This document shows positions 1-7,583 of a stretch of DNA of 64,000 nt, piece after piece. Source of the DNA: Planctomycetaceae bacterium (GTDB taxonomy: Bacteria; Planctomycetota; Planctomycetia; Pirellulales; Pirellulaceae). The DNA is taken from NCBI GenBank assembly GCA_024642205.1, contig JAHEBQ010000026.1, positions 1 through 64,000 on the forward strand, given 5' to 3'. A program made the translations under genes and the position numbers. Every line of letters starts with the position of its first letter. The first letter of the stretch is position 1. The notes under the pieces were generated by a model, which saw only the letters and a program-made list of their open reading frames with translations, was not told the DNA's origin and did no database searches.

Positions 1-577
1 AACTCTCTCTTGGCTCGTAAGAACTGGCTCTCCTCTTTTGTCCGATTTTACTTTCCCCAGGGTTCAAATTGCCTGTCCTTTTAATGCTTGTCATGCGGGG
101 TTCAAGATGCCTGTCCTTTTACTTGCTTGCTCCTTTTACTTGCTTGCTAATAATAGTTTTGTTCTTACCAGGGAATGGTGGCCGACATTGGTGACAGAAA
201 AGGTAGATATCGATCTGCCTTTGTGCGTAGGCCCTGGCGTGGCTGAAATTTTTACCCAGGTATTAAGACTAACTTATTATCAAGATTTTTTGAGTATTTC
301 CGCCCCCCAATCAATCCAATTGGAATGAAAACGATGAAGGTGCTATTTCAGGCACCGCGTGGCACACTAAAACAATGCAACTCAGACCGGTAGCTTGTTC
401 CAACAGTGGGCAGTTACGCTCGAGGATGGAGCTCACCGGTGGGCTGATCGAATTCTGAACGTAACATTCGACTTTCTCGTATCTAACGCAACGATCAAGA
501 AGTACGCATGGAAAGCGGTAACGGATGCCTGGTTGGATCTATCCCAATCACGCCTAATCGGTGCCGATGATGCCTCG
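1..577. other. Left-edge stretch with no supported gene
   Basis: No recognisable protein is encoded here. The rightward ORF at 38-328 lies over the short repeats at 61-148 and resembles no family I know. The TTG-started ORF beginning at 395 continues antisense to the TadE gene and looks like its shadow. A small hairpin (GGTGC...GCACC) lies near 340-356 but has no T-run. What the stretch visibly holds is repeat DNA. Confidence 0.5.
61..148. repeat. Short direct repeats with a GCCTGTCCTTTT core
   Basis: Two 22-base copies, GGTTCAAATTGCCTGTCCTT.. at 61-82 and GGTTCAAGATGCCTGTCCTT.. at 99-120, differ at two positions. They run into a perfect 17-base tandem duplication, CCTTTTACTTGCTTGCT, at 115-131 and 132-148. 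The GCCTGTCCT core recurs in the intergenic repeat near 5331, so this is probably a dispersed element of the genome. Function unknown. Confidence 0.75.
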
Positions 578-997
578 CTACCGCGCGATCTCACGACTCA
601 ATTGACACTTGCCTCGAAACGTCGGATTATTCATGAAGAAAGCTGGAAAAGACATGTTTTCGCGAAATGGAACCAATACCGTGACCGATACGTTTTCAGT
701 TCTTTCGTCGAACGCCGGCGGGTCGACCTCGACGGTGAAGTTATGGATGCCCACGGCCGTGAGCAACACGCGAGCCGATTCTCGTATTTTTTCCGGTGTC
801 GCACCTGGCAGAATCCCGGTCCGTGCACCTTCGTAAGCGGCGCTTTCGGTCGAATGCAAGATCATGTTGGCTCGAGCAAGTTCATAACTTCCAAACAACA
901 CCGTTAACAGGATCGGCAGGCAAAGTGCCATTTCAACCGAAAGGGTCGCGGCTCGCGGCGAATAGATGCCGCAGAGAGTTGTTGGTTTTCGATTCAT
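578..997 (-). CDS. TadE-like pilus assembly protein (minor pilin)
   Basis: TadE-family pseudopilin of about 139 residues. A short polar N-terminus runs into the conserved N-terminal pattern (RAATLSVEMAL) and one membrane helix (CLPILLTVLFGSYELA). The remainder is a small extracytoplasmic domain containing the usual SAAYEGARTG stretch. TadE proteins join the Tad/Flp secretion-pilus apparatus as membrane-anchored minor pilins. I chose the ATG at 997 because it puts the RxA..VE motif near residue 15. An ATG at 1030 and a GTG at 1063 are in frame; the GTG overlaps the upstream TAG (TAGTG), which would allow translational coupling. Last gene of a leftward four-gene cluster; no Tad motor or secretin gene is in the window. 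Confidence 0.85.
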   Translation of the reverse strand: MNRKPTTLCGIYSPRAATLSVEMALCLPILLTVLFGSYELARANMILHSTESAAYEGARTGILPGATPEKIRESARVLLTAVGIHNFTVEVDPPAFDERTENVSVTVLVPFRENMSFPAFFMNNPTFRGKCQLSREIAR

Positions 998-1062
998 GGT
1001 GCTTAAATACAAATTATTTGAAATGGACATGATAACATTGAATTGGTGGTCCTGGCGGAACA

Positions 1063-2103
1063 CTACTCGATCAATAACACCTGGAGCTGTTTCGCAATTG
1101 TTCGGAATGCTTTGATTAGTTGGTCATCGTTCTCGGCGTGAATAAATGTTCCGCCTGTTTCATCCGCGACTTTTTTCATCAGCTCCCTATCCGCACCCTG
1201 ACTGAAAGTGATCGTATGCACAACAATGCCGGCGCTTTTGCATTCCGCAGCCACGATTTCGGGCGAAACGCCTTCGTTGTGGTTTCCGTCGGTCATCAAA
1301 ACAATTGACTTCAGTGCGAACGCACGCGCTAGTAAATCGTATTGAACCGAATCAAGGCCGACTCTCAGGGCTTTTCCAATTCCTGTCCGCCCGCCGGGAG
1401 ACTCCTGTTCAAACGCTTTCGAGATTTCCGTCAAATCGGATGTAAGATCGACACGCTTTCGCGGGTCGGTTGAATAGACAGTCAGCGACACTCGCTCCTG
1501 TTGAACCGTTTTTTCCAATTCCGCCAAAAAGACATCCAACCCGTTCTTCAGTGCAGGGAATCTCCCGAATTCGCCCATCGAGCCAGAAACGTCCAGGACT
1601 ATGGCGATGTCCCGGTCAAGTCGAGTCGCGGTCGCCGATTGAACGGGCGAGAACGTGTCTTGTCCGAACATCTGCGCGAACATCATTCCCACGGGGCCGT
1701 CGGGGGAAGTAGACGTCCGTTCACCGCTGACCCTAACCGCGTTCAAGATGACGCCACCTTCGCGGAACGAAAATGATCCATCCAGATTCTCCGCTGACGT
1801 CCCAAAACGAATTTTCGTTGGATCAAGGGTCAACCCGACCCCGGCGACGGTATTTTGACTGGCGACGGCAAGCGCGGCATCGATCGCGGCTGGTTGCGAC
1901 TGTTCTCGCCCCAGTGCTTCGACGGCGGCTCGAGCGGCCGCGTCCGTGGCGGTGCGCAGCTCGCTGCGTGTGACGTGAATTCTTGCGATGTCAATCGCAA
2001 GCACCGCAGCGACAAACAATACCACGATGGAAACTGCAATCAGCGGAAGCATGGCTCCAGCACGACTCGATGGTCGGCAGCAAATCTCGGGCGAAATTTT
2101 CAC
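1063..2103 (-). CDS. TadG-like protein with von Willebrand factor A domain
   Basis: 346 residues. The N-terminus has a TadE/TadG-type leader and membrane helix (AGAMLPLIAVSIVVLFVAAVLAI) followed by the IDIARIHVTRSELRTATDAA stretch typical of TadG pilins. From about residue 165 there is a VWA domain with an intact metal-ion-dependent adhesion site (IVLDVSGSMGEF, DxSxS) and a later MTDGNHNEG loop. Such proteins are cell-surface or periplasmic parts of Tad pili, and the VWA domain suggests metal-dependent binding. The start is a GTG preceded by AGGATT. It lies 50 bases after the upstream TadE gene and its stop abuts the next one, so co-transcription is likely. Confidence 0.85.
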   Translation of the reverse strand: MKISPEICCRPSSRAGAMLPLIAVSIVVLFVAAVLAIDIARIHVTRSELRTATDAAARAAVEALGREQSQPAAIDAALAVASQNTVAGVGLTLDPTKIRFGTSAENLDGSFSFREGGVILNAVRVSGERTSTSPDGPVGMMFAQMFGQDTFSPVQSATATRLDRDIAIVLDVSGSMGEFGRFPALKNGLDVFLAELEKTVQQERVSLTVYSTDPRKRVDLTSDLTEISKAFEQESPGGRTGIGKALRVGLDSVQYDLLARAFALKSIVLMTDGNHNEGVSPEIVAAECKSAGIVVHTITFSQGADRELMKKVADETGGTFIHAENDDQLIKAFRTIAKQLQVLLIE

Positions 2104-2153
2104 GGTGGAATCCTGTAGATATGGGGCTTTGATTTGTCGTCGCGAAAGCTCGT

Positions 2154-2564
2154 TTACTCTTTGACCATGACCGCCCGCGCCGAGACAATTCGGTTTTTGA
2201 ACGGCCCGAACGGGATAAAGCTATTGGCGTCACCTGGCGCCGCAATTGTGACGCTGATAAATTCACCCTGTTTTGCATTCCTGACATTTTCAGGTGAAAA
2301 CGCGATTTGCACTTTGTTGAGCCGACGACCTGAAGCGACATTTTCAATGGCTGTGGTCGCGTCCGAGTTATTCCCGTCGGCCCGAATTGCGACTTTCGCG
2401 CCTTCGTAGGCCGACTGAATCAATGCTTGGCGAAGGAACAGCATGCTGGCTGCTTCGATCGAGCCAAGAACGATCAAAATAATCACAGGCAGGCAAACAG
2501 CGAACTCGACGACGGCCGCGCCACGGCGATTGACCGATGGGCGACGTTTTGTTTTTGGTTTCAT
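2154..2564 (-). CDS. TadE-like pilus assembly protein (minor pilin)
   Basis: 136 residues. A very basic N-terminus (MKPKTKRRPSVNRRG) precedes the canonical TadE segment AAVVEFAVCLPVIILIVLG, a single membrane helix, then the LIQSAYEGAKVAIR region and a short extracytoplasmic domain. This is the better preserved of the two TadE proteins here. It lies 38 bases after the HAMP-like gene and 50 bases before the TadG-like gene. Family-level call is secure; its role as a minor Tad pilin is inherited from the family. Confidence 0.88.
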   Translation of the reverse strand: MKPKTKRRPSVNRRGAAVVEFAVCLPVIILIVLGSIEAASMLFLRQALIQSAYEGAKVAIRADGNNSDATTAIENVASGRRLNKVQIAFSPENVRNAKQGEFISVTIAAPGDANSFIPFGPFKNRIVSARAVMVKE

Positions 2565-2602
2565 GGTTTGAATCCACTCTTGAGTACGGTATTTGTGTTT
2601 GC

Positions 2603-3070
2603 TTATGCGTTCGGACGCGAACTGGCGGATTCAACCAGACCCTGCAACCTGGCGATTTCCAGCTTCTGGGACTCTACCAAATCGGCAACCGCGTTAAACT
2701 CATTTGCCAATTGCGACCAGAAATCATCATCACGGAAGGCGCAATGATCGGTCTGTCCGATCGCCAATTGACGGAGATAGCGACGAATGCGTCCGATGGG
2801 CCCCACAAAGCGATTGCTGAATCGGATCGTATCGAGCATGAATGCCGGGAAAAGCGATATCATGACAATCGCCACGAACATGAACTCACCTGTTTCCAGG
2901 CGAAGCCGCTGGCTAAGTGTTTTTCCCGGATCGCCAAGCAGAGTCTGCAATAGAATAACGGCAACTGCGGCAGCGAAAAAGAAAATCAGCCAGTGGGAAC
3001 AAATTCGTCGAAGGAGCGCCCCTTGGACGTGACTGTCGACGTAGTTTTGTTTCCGTTGTGAACGTGACAT
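2603..3070 (-). CDS. Two-helix membrane protein with HAMP-like region
   Basis: 155 residues. Two hydrophobic segments (WLIFFFAAAVAVILL near 28-42 and FMFVAIVMISLFPAFML near 64-80) flank a short loop. After helix 2 comes a HAMP-like stretch (NRFVGPIGRIRRYLRQLAIG) and a helical tail (ELANEFNAVADLVESQKLEIARLQGLVE) that could form a coiled coil. There is no catalytic or receiver domain, so it is not a complete sensor kinase or chemoreceptor. First gene of the leftward TadE/TadG cluster, start ATG with GAGG upstream. Its placement suggests a structural or signalling role with the pilus; that is inference. Confidence 0.7.
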   Translation of the reverse strand: MSRSQRKQNYVDSHVQGALLRRICSHWLIFFFAAAVAVILLQTLLGDPGKTLSQRLRLETGEFMFVAIVMISLFPAFMLDTIRFSNRFVGPIGRIRRYLRQLAIGQTDHCAFRDDDFWSQLANEFNAVADLVESQKLEIARLQGLVESASSRPNA

Positions 3071-3535
3071 GGGGAACCTCGCATCAATTCTGTTGGTGTT
3101 ATCAGTGAGATAATCGTGAAAGCTTCAAAACCGTAGTTTACGTTTTTGAAAAAATCGTCAGCGACGTTTCATATTTTCCAAATGCTGCTCACCGACGTCG
3201 CCATTGGCGTCGTTCTGCCAATAAAACCTGCATCTTTGTTACAACATTACCCCGATGTGCCCGCTCAAGCGATGCCGAATTCGGATTCCTCGCTTGTCAA
3301 TTTCAAAATCCGTTTCCGGACCATTGGTGTTTCCCGAACTTGCAGCAGCCATCCTGGATTGTTTCCTAGTTGTCACGCAGTTGACGAAAGGAACGCCGTT
3401 GGATTATTCGCAAAATGCGGAGTTCGCCACCGGATGTCGATCCGCTGAAGAATGGCCAGCATCTCCGTCGAATCAAAAGAACAACAGCTCGAATTCATTC
3501 GGGCTCAAATACACACTCATCATGCAGGCACCGGT
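3071..3535. other. Divergent intergenic region, nothing recognised
   Basis: This gap separates the leftward Tad-like cluster from the rightward gene at 3536 and should carry both promoters. The small ORFs in it (3146-3448, 3255-3539) overlap each other in different frames and resemble nothing I know. I see no repeat, hairpin or clear promoter consensus. Confidence 0.4.
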
Positions 3536-4066
3536 ATGAGTCTAAAATTCGGTATTTACCTAGTCGAACAGCGAATCATTAGCCCAGAACAATTTTGTGG
3601 ACTGGTCAAGATTCAGCAGGAGGCGACCATGTCGCAGGCCAATATCGCATTGCGAAAAAACATCTTGACGATCAAGCAGGTCGCCAACGTGCTTGACATC
3701 GCCGAAATCAAACCGGAAAAATCGTTCATCCGGATTGCGATGGAACTCGACTTGATGGATCGCGCCGACGCGGATCAAATCCTGCATTTTCAGCAGGTTA
3801 GCTGCCCTTCGATACGGAAACTTGTTGTCGAATGTGGCCTCCTGACACAGCGTCAGTCGTCCGTGCTGTTCCTGCACTTTGAGCGAAACGGATCGACACC
3901 GATCCAAAACAGGGCAACCACGCAGCAGCGAACGACAACACATCTTCAGCCTGCTCCAAAGCCAGTTTCCCCTCCACCAGTGACGGCCATACCGGCAGGA
4001 GTACCTCAGCCAAAGTTCCAACAGCGACCAGTTGTGATTCGACAACAAACCACGCCAAACGGATAG
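3536..4066 (+). CDS. Hypothetical protein with three GspE-N-like helical repeats
   Basis: 176 residues from ATG 3536; the ORF opens 84 bases earlier at 3452. The first 115 residues contain three similar helical units of the form FGxxLVExRIISPEQ...KIQQ, FIRIAMELDLMDRAD...HFQQ and IRKLVVECGLLTQRQ...HFER. This pattern recalls the N-terminal domains of GspE/PilB secretion ATPases, but no ATPase follows. The tail is rich in Pro, Gln and Thr and probably unstructured. I do not know its function. Proximity to a Tad-like cluster is suggestive, but the gene is transcribed away from it. A 9-base hairpin follows the stop codon. Confidence 0.6.
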   Translation: MSLKFGIYLVEQRIISPEQFCGLVKIQQEATMSQANIALRKNILTIKQVANVLDIAEIKPEKSFIRIAMELDLMDRADADQILHFQQVSCPSIRKLVVECGLLTQRQSSVLFLHFERNGSTPIQNRATTQQRTTTHLQPAPKPVSPPPVTAIPAGVPQPKFQQRPVVIRQQTTPNG

Positions 4067-4079
4067 AATGGGCGAAATC

Positions 4080-4102
4080 GGGAATGAGAAATCCTCATTC
4101 CC
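4080..4102. other. Perfect 9-base inverted repeat
   Basis: GGGAATGAG, a five-base loop AAATC, then CTCATTCCC. It lies 13 bases after the stop codon of the gene ending at 4066. There is no T-run, so it is not a classical intrinsic terminator on the plus strand; it may be a weak terminator or a 3'-end stabilising hairpin. Confidence 0.5.
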
Positions 4103-4217
4103 AGCCGTGGCTTCCGCGGTAGCTCGACCTCGCCGTTGCGCGTTTTAGAATGACAAGCCGTTAACTGGCATCCCGCCAGAAACTCACCAAGCGATAGTCT
4201 GTTCACCGCTCGCGCAG

Positions 4218-4247
4218 AAAAAAAACAGCCAGTGGCGGCACTGACTG
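4218..4247 (-). terminator. Intrinsic terminator of rpsU
   Basis: Read on the minus strand, CAGTCAGTG, a four-base loop CCGC and CACTGGCTG form a nine-pair stem with one G-T pair, followed directly by eight T residues. It begins 30 bases after the rpsU stop codon. It is one of the two strongest terminators in the window and indicates that rpsU is a separate transcription unit here. Confidence 0.9.
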
Positions 4248-4276
4248 CTCGAATGATCGGTGGGACTGAAGTCTGT

Positions 4277-4474
4277 CTAACGCTTGGCCAACATACGATT
4301 TCTCTTGGACCGGCGCTCGGCTCGTAATCGCGCGCGACGTTTGGTTTCACTTGGTTTTTCGTAATACTCTCGTCGACGCATTTCTTTCTTGATTCCGCTG
4401 CGTTCAACCAGTTTTCTAAATCTCCGGACTGCCTCCTGAATGGATTCCTTGTCTCGCACCAACAGCTTTACCAT
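4277..4474 (-). CDS. rpsU: 30S ribosomal protein S21
   Basis: 65 residues, the usual length for S21. It opens with [20 protein letters not shown], has the [19 protein letters not shown] core and ends in a strongly basic tail ([16 protein letters not shown]). S21 is a late-assembling small-subunit protein near the mRNA exit and anti-Shine-Dalgarno region, involved in initiation. The start ATG has one of the clearest ribosome binding sites in the window (TTGGAGGAACA). It stands alone: no dnaG, rpoD or gatB-like gene adjoins it, and a terminator follows. Confidence 0.96.
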   Translation of the reverse strand: MVKLLVRDKESIQEAVRRFRKLVERSGIKKEMRRREYYEKPSETKRRARLRAERRSKRNRMLAKR

Positions 4475-4904
4475 TGTTCCTCCAAACGAACCATCGAATT
4501 CACCTTTGCTTACAAATTACTCAAGTCAATCAGCCGAGAGACGTTATTGCGCGGCAACCTTGCGCTAATCGGCCTAATTCCGCAGCGGTTAAGCGGAAAC
4601 CTTAGATTTTAGCGGCATTTTCTCAACAGTGTCTATAGGCAAATGTGGAATGGAACGAGAATTCCAGCACAATCGGCAAGTTTCTAACTGATCTGGCTGG
4701 AATTCCGGTGTTGATTGGCAGGGTCGAGTCGATTTCGAGCCCGGATAGACATGCTTACCCAATCGTTATGACCAATCTTCGCGGCCAAATCCGGTTTCAT
4801 TCACCGCGGATTTCCGATGTTGTTCTAGACAGTTTCGTTTGACTGAATTGGTATCACACAACTCGAACCAGTCGAGATGTTGTATTTCACATCTGGAAGC
4901 AGTA
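4475..4904. other. Intergenic region upstream of rpsU, no gene supported
   Basis: The region separates leftward rpsU from the rightward gene at 4905 and must hold the rpsU promoter. The 65-residue ORF at 4645-4842 has no recognisable features and no good start context. I could not find a convincing -35/-10 pair by eye. Confidence 0.4.
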
Positions 4905-5252
4905 ATGCAGAGCGATTCTGAACATTCGAATATCCCTTCGAACGACCCGCGAAGCCAGATCCTCGTTGAGATTGGTAGGTCCTCCGATTCGACTCCGCCC
5001 GTTACCGCCCGTTGCGAGTCGTCTGAGCCATTGATCGGATACGAACTGGTCGCGGACCTGATGCGACGCCAAGATGACGTCATCGCGGAACTGGACGAGC
5101 TGAATGTTCGTATCGAATCTGCCATCAAGGAAATCAGCGAAGCGCGTCATCTGCAAGAGCAATCGACCCATGACGCTGCCCCTCAACCAAACTCGGCGGA
5201 TACTCCTTCGCCCGCCTCGGCCCCATTCAGTCCGATCCAAAAAGTAGCGTAG
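4905..5252 (+). CDS. Small hypothetical protein with central coiled coil
   Basis: 115 residues from ATG 4905, preceded by GGAAGC at good spacing; the ORF opens at 4839 without such a site. The N-terminal third is polar. The middle (YELVADLMRRQDDVIAELDELNVRIESAIKEISEAR) is strongly helical with heptad spacing, suggesting a short coiled coil and oligomerisation. The tail is rich in Pro, Ser and Ala. There is no signal peptide or membrane helix. Not recognised; it could be a small cytoplasmic structural or adaptor protein. Coding status rests on length, the start signal and the amphipathic helix. Confidence 0.5.
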   Translation: MQSDSEHSNIPSNDPRSQILVEIGRSSDSTPPVTARCESSEPLIGYELVADLMRRQDDVIAELDELNVRIESAIKEISEARHLQEQSTHDAAPQPNSADTPSPASAPFSPIQKVA

Positions 5253-5330
5253 CCATAACCCCGGGAGGGTGCAAATCCCTTCGCGGTATTCCTCGGCTAT
5301 CGGCTTCCATTGAATCTGGATCTAAGAAAC

Positions 5331-5423
5331 TTGCCTGTCCTGTTAGGAGCGTACTTGTCCTGTTAGGAGTGTATTGCCTGTCCTCTTGGGAGCCTATTCT
5401 GTTGGAAGCGTATTGATTGGAGC
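5331..5423. repeat. Degenerate tandem repeat, unit TTGCCTGTCCTGTTAGGAGC
   Basis: About four imperfect units follow each other. A full 23-24 base unit (5331-5354) is followed by a copy lacking GCC (5355-5373), a third reading TTGCCTGTCCTCTTGGGAGC (5374-5396) and a truncated TTCTGTTGGAAGCGTA (5397-5412), then a remnant TTGATTGGAGC. Each unit carries CCTGTTAGG-like inverted symmetry. The core matches the repeats at 61-120. It lies between two convergent genes. Confidence 0.8.
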
Positions 5424-5537
5424 ATCACCTGTTTCTCCTTCAAGCAGCGAAGCCATGATCGGAAACGGGACTTCTGAACCGACTCACCCCGCAAAACGCG
5501 GTATTGACGACCTGTGACGCCACGCGTAACGTCGTGA

Positions 5538-7304
5538 CTAGTCCGGCTGATCGAGATTTCCCGACTTGCGGATAGCCCATGTCAATCTGAGTCCCATCAG
5601 GATGGCAACGATGCAACCGGTTAGTCCAAGGAACGAAAGATCCTGGATTCCAAGTGGTCCTTTGCCGGGAAAGAAAAGTGGCGGGACTTTCGAGCTAAGC
5701 ATCATCGCCGATCCCAGAAACAGCGCGCTGGTCATCAATCCCATCACCAGCCGGTTGGCGGTAGGACCCAAACGACGATGATCCAGGTGGACATCGAAGC
5801 GTCCCGTTTGGACCTGTTCCAGGATATTCGAGATTCGCTGGGGCAGTTGGTCCACCAATTGCTCAACTTCCATGTAAAACCGGCGCATTTTCCGCAGCTG
5901 ACGTGAAGGAGACAACCGTTTCAAGACCAGCATTCGCTGAAACGGTTTCATGATTTCCATTAAACTGAAATCTGGATTGAGCAGTCGACCAGTACCTTCC
6001 AACGTAATCAGCACCTTAATCAGCAGTGACGCCTCGCTGGGCAACGTGATCTGGAACCGGCGTACCAAAGCCATGAAATCGCTTAACGCACCGCTCATGT
6101 CGAACTGGGAAACCACCAAGGCCGAGTATTGCCCTACGAAATCCGCGACGTCATTGGATAATGCAGATTCGTTTAAATCGACGGGACAGCGGCCCACGCG
6201 TTTGATCAACGTCGTCAAGGTAAATACGTCCTGGTTAACAATCGCAACCAGCATCGCCTCGATGTCCTCGCGAAGCTGTTCGCTGATCCGGCCAACCATC
6301 CCGAAATCGAGTAACCCAATGGTTCCGTCATCGGTAATGATGATGTTCCCTGGATGCGGATCCGCATGATAGAAGCCATGATTGAAAATCATGCTCAGAT
6401 ACAGATTCGCACCGACCCGGGCGACGTCGGCGGCATCGACACCAGGCAGTGGCTGGTCGCGCATGGAACGGAGATTCGTTCCCGACACGTATTGCATCGT
6501 AAGCATTCGCGAAGTGCAAAGCTCGTGAATCGGTTCAGGAATCAGGACGACCGGGTTCTTTTCAAACATCGCGCGGAACTGCCTCAAGTTCCGTTCTTCC
6601 CGTCCAAAATCCAGCTCGCGCCGCATCGTTTGTGACATTTCCCGGACGATCGCCACGGGTTGATAATTCCTGAAGTCTTCCAGCTTTTCGGCAAGTTGGG
6701 CCAGTCCCGCTAAAATATCGAGGTCCGTTTCCACGGTCCGCTCGATTCCTTCGTGACGGACCTTGACAACAACATCGACTGAGGGAGGCCCCAACGTTCC
6801 GTTGCCGTGCGCCGAGCGAGAGTTGATTTGGATCGATGAAAACGAGAACCGGTCGGCGTGAAGTTTCGCGCGATGGACCTGCCCGATCGATGCCGATGCG
6901 ATTGGCTCCGGTTCGAACGACAGGAAAATCTCCTCCATCGGTCGACCCAACTCGGTTTCTATGACAGCTTTGATTTTTTCAAATGAATCGCTCGGTGCGT
7001 TGGATTGCAATTGCTCCAACTCCTCAGCCAAATCCAAGCCGATCAGATCCGGACGAGTACTCAGTAACTGGCCGAATTTGATAAACGTGGGCCCCAATTC
7101 AGTCAACGCCATCCGGATCCGGGCATGATGAGTTAACTTGGATTGCGCTTCGCCACCTTGGGTTTTCAACCGATCGGTAATGAAGTCAATGTTGAAACGG
7201 CTTAACCAGTCGGCCAAGCCGTATTTGCTCAGCACCGATACAATTTCCGTCCAACGGCGAACGTTGCGGTATAGTTGGGGCACCGAAGTGATTGTACGTT
7301 TCAT
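5538..7304 (-). CDS. UbiB/ABC1 (ADCK) family atypical kinase
   Basis: 588 residues from ATG 7304; the ORF opens 72 bases earlier but without homologous sequence. Family hallmarks are present in order: the KxGQ motif (FIKFGQLLSTRPDLIG), the Ala-rich loop variant (ASASIGQVHRA), the metal-binding HADPHPGN segment and the LLDFGMVG activation motif. Two C-terminal hydrophobic helices (VMGLMTSALFLGSAMM and GLTGCIVAILMGLRLTW) anchor it in the membrane. UbiB proteins are unorthodox ATPases/kinases supporting isoprenoid-quinone synthesis or lipid handling. No quinone biosynthesis gene is nearby, so the substrate is open. Divergent from the PQQ-like gene. Confidence 0.92.
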   Translation of the reverse strand: MKRTITSVPQLYRNVRRWTEIVSVLSKYGLADWLSRFNIDFITDRLKTQGGEAQSKLTHHARIRMALTELGPTFIKFGQLLSTRPDLIGLDLAEELEQLQSNAPSDSFEKIKAVIETELGRPMEEIFLSFEPEPIASASIGQVHRAKLHADRFSFSSIQINSRSAHGNGTLGPPSVDVVVKVRHEGIERTVETDLDILAGLAQLAEKLEDFRNYQPVAIVREMSQTMRRELDFGREERNLRQFRAMFEKNPVVLIPEPIHELCTSRMLTMQYVSGTNLRSMRDQPLPGVDAADVARVGANLYLSMIFNHGFYHADPHPGNIIITDDGTIGLLDFGMVGRISEQLREDIEAMLVAIVNQDVFTLTTLIKRVGRCPVDLNESALSNDVADFVGQYSALVVSQFDMSGALSDFMALVRRFQITLPSEASLLIKVLITLEGTGRLLNPDFSLMEIMKPFQRMLVLKRLSPSRQLRKMRRFYMEVEQLVDQLPQRISNILEQVQTGRFDVHLDHRRLGPTANRLVMGLMTSALFLGSAMMLSSKVPPLFFPGKGPLGIQDLSFLGLTGCIVAILMGLRLTWAIRKSGNLDQPD

Positions 7305-7583
7305 GAATCGCCGGTTTGAATGACAAAAAAGTCTTTCGCCCGAGAAAACTTGATTGGGCAAACACTCGAAAAGCATCAGTCTTCCAATATTAACCTATTC
7401 GAGATGCCCGCAGGAATCAATTTCGGTCGCCGTCACGGAGACAGGATTTCTGCTAAACTGCGGTTTGGACCGGCAAACTGCTACGGTCGTTGCAATCGCA
7501 ACGTCGCACTTCGGGCAGAGCCGTCCAGTTTATTGCGGCCCGGTTTGCCGGCCGCGTTTTCTGTTCAGTCCAAGAAATGCAAA

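Noticed and set aside
38-328. 96-residue ORF at the left edge
   Set aside because: It is built over short direct repeats, and the remainder shows no domain or start signal.
395-907. 170-residue ORF antisense to the TadE gene
   Set aside because: TTG start, overlaps a clear TadE gene and has no recognisable family.
5331-5423. CRISPR array
   Set aside because: Units are adjacent and degenerate with no unique spacers, and no cas gene is in the window.
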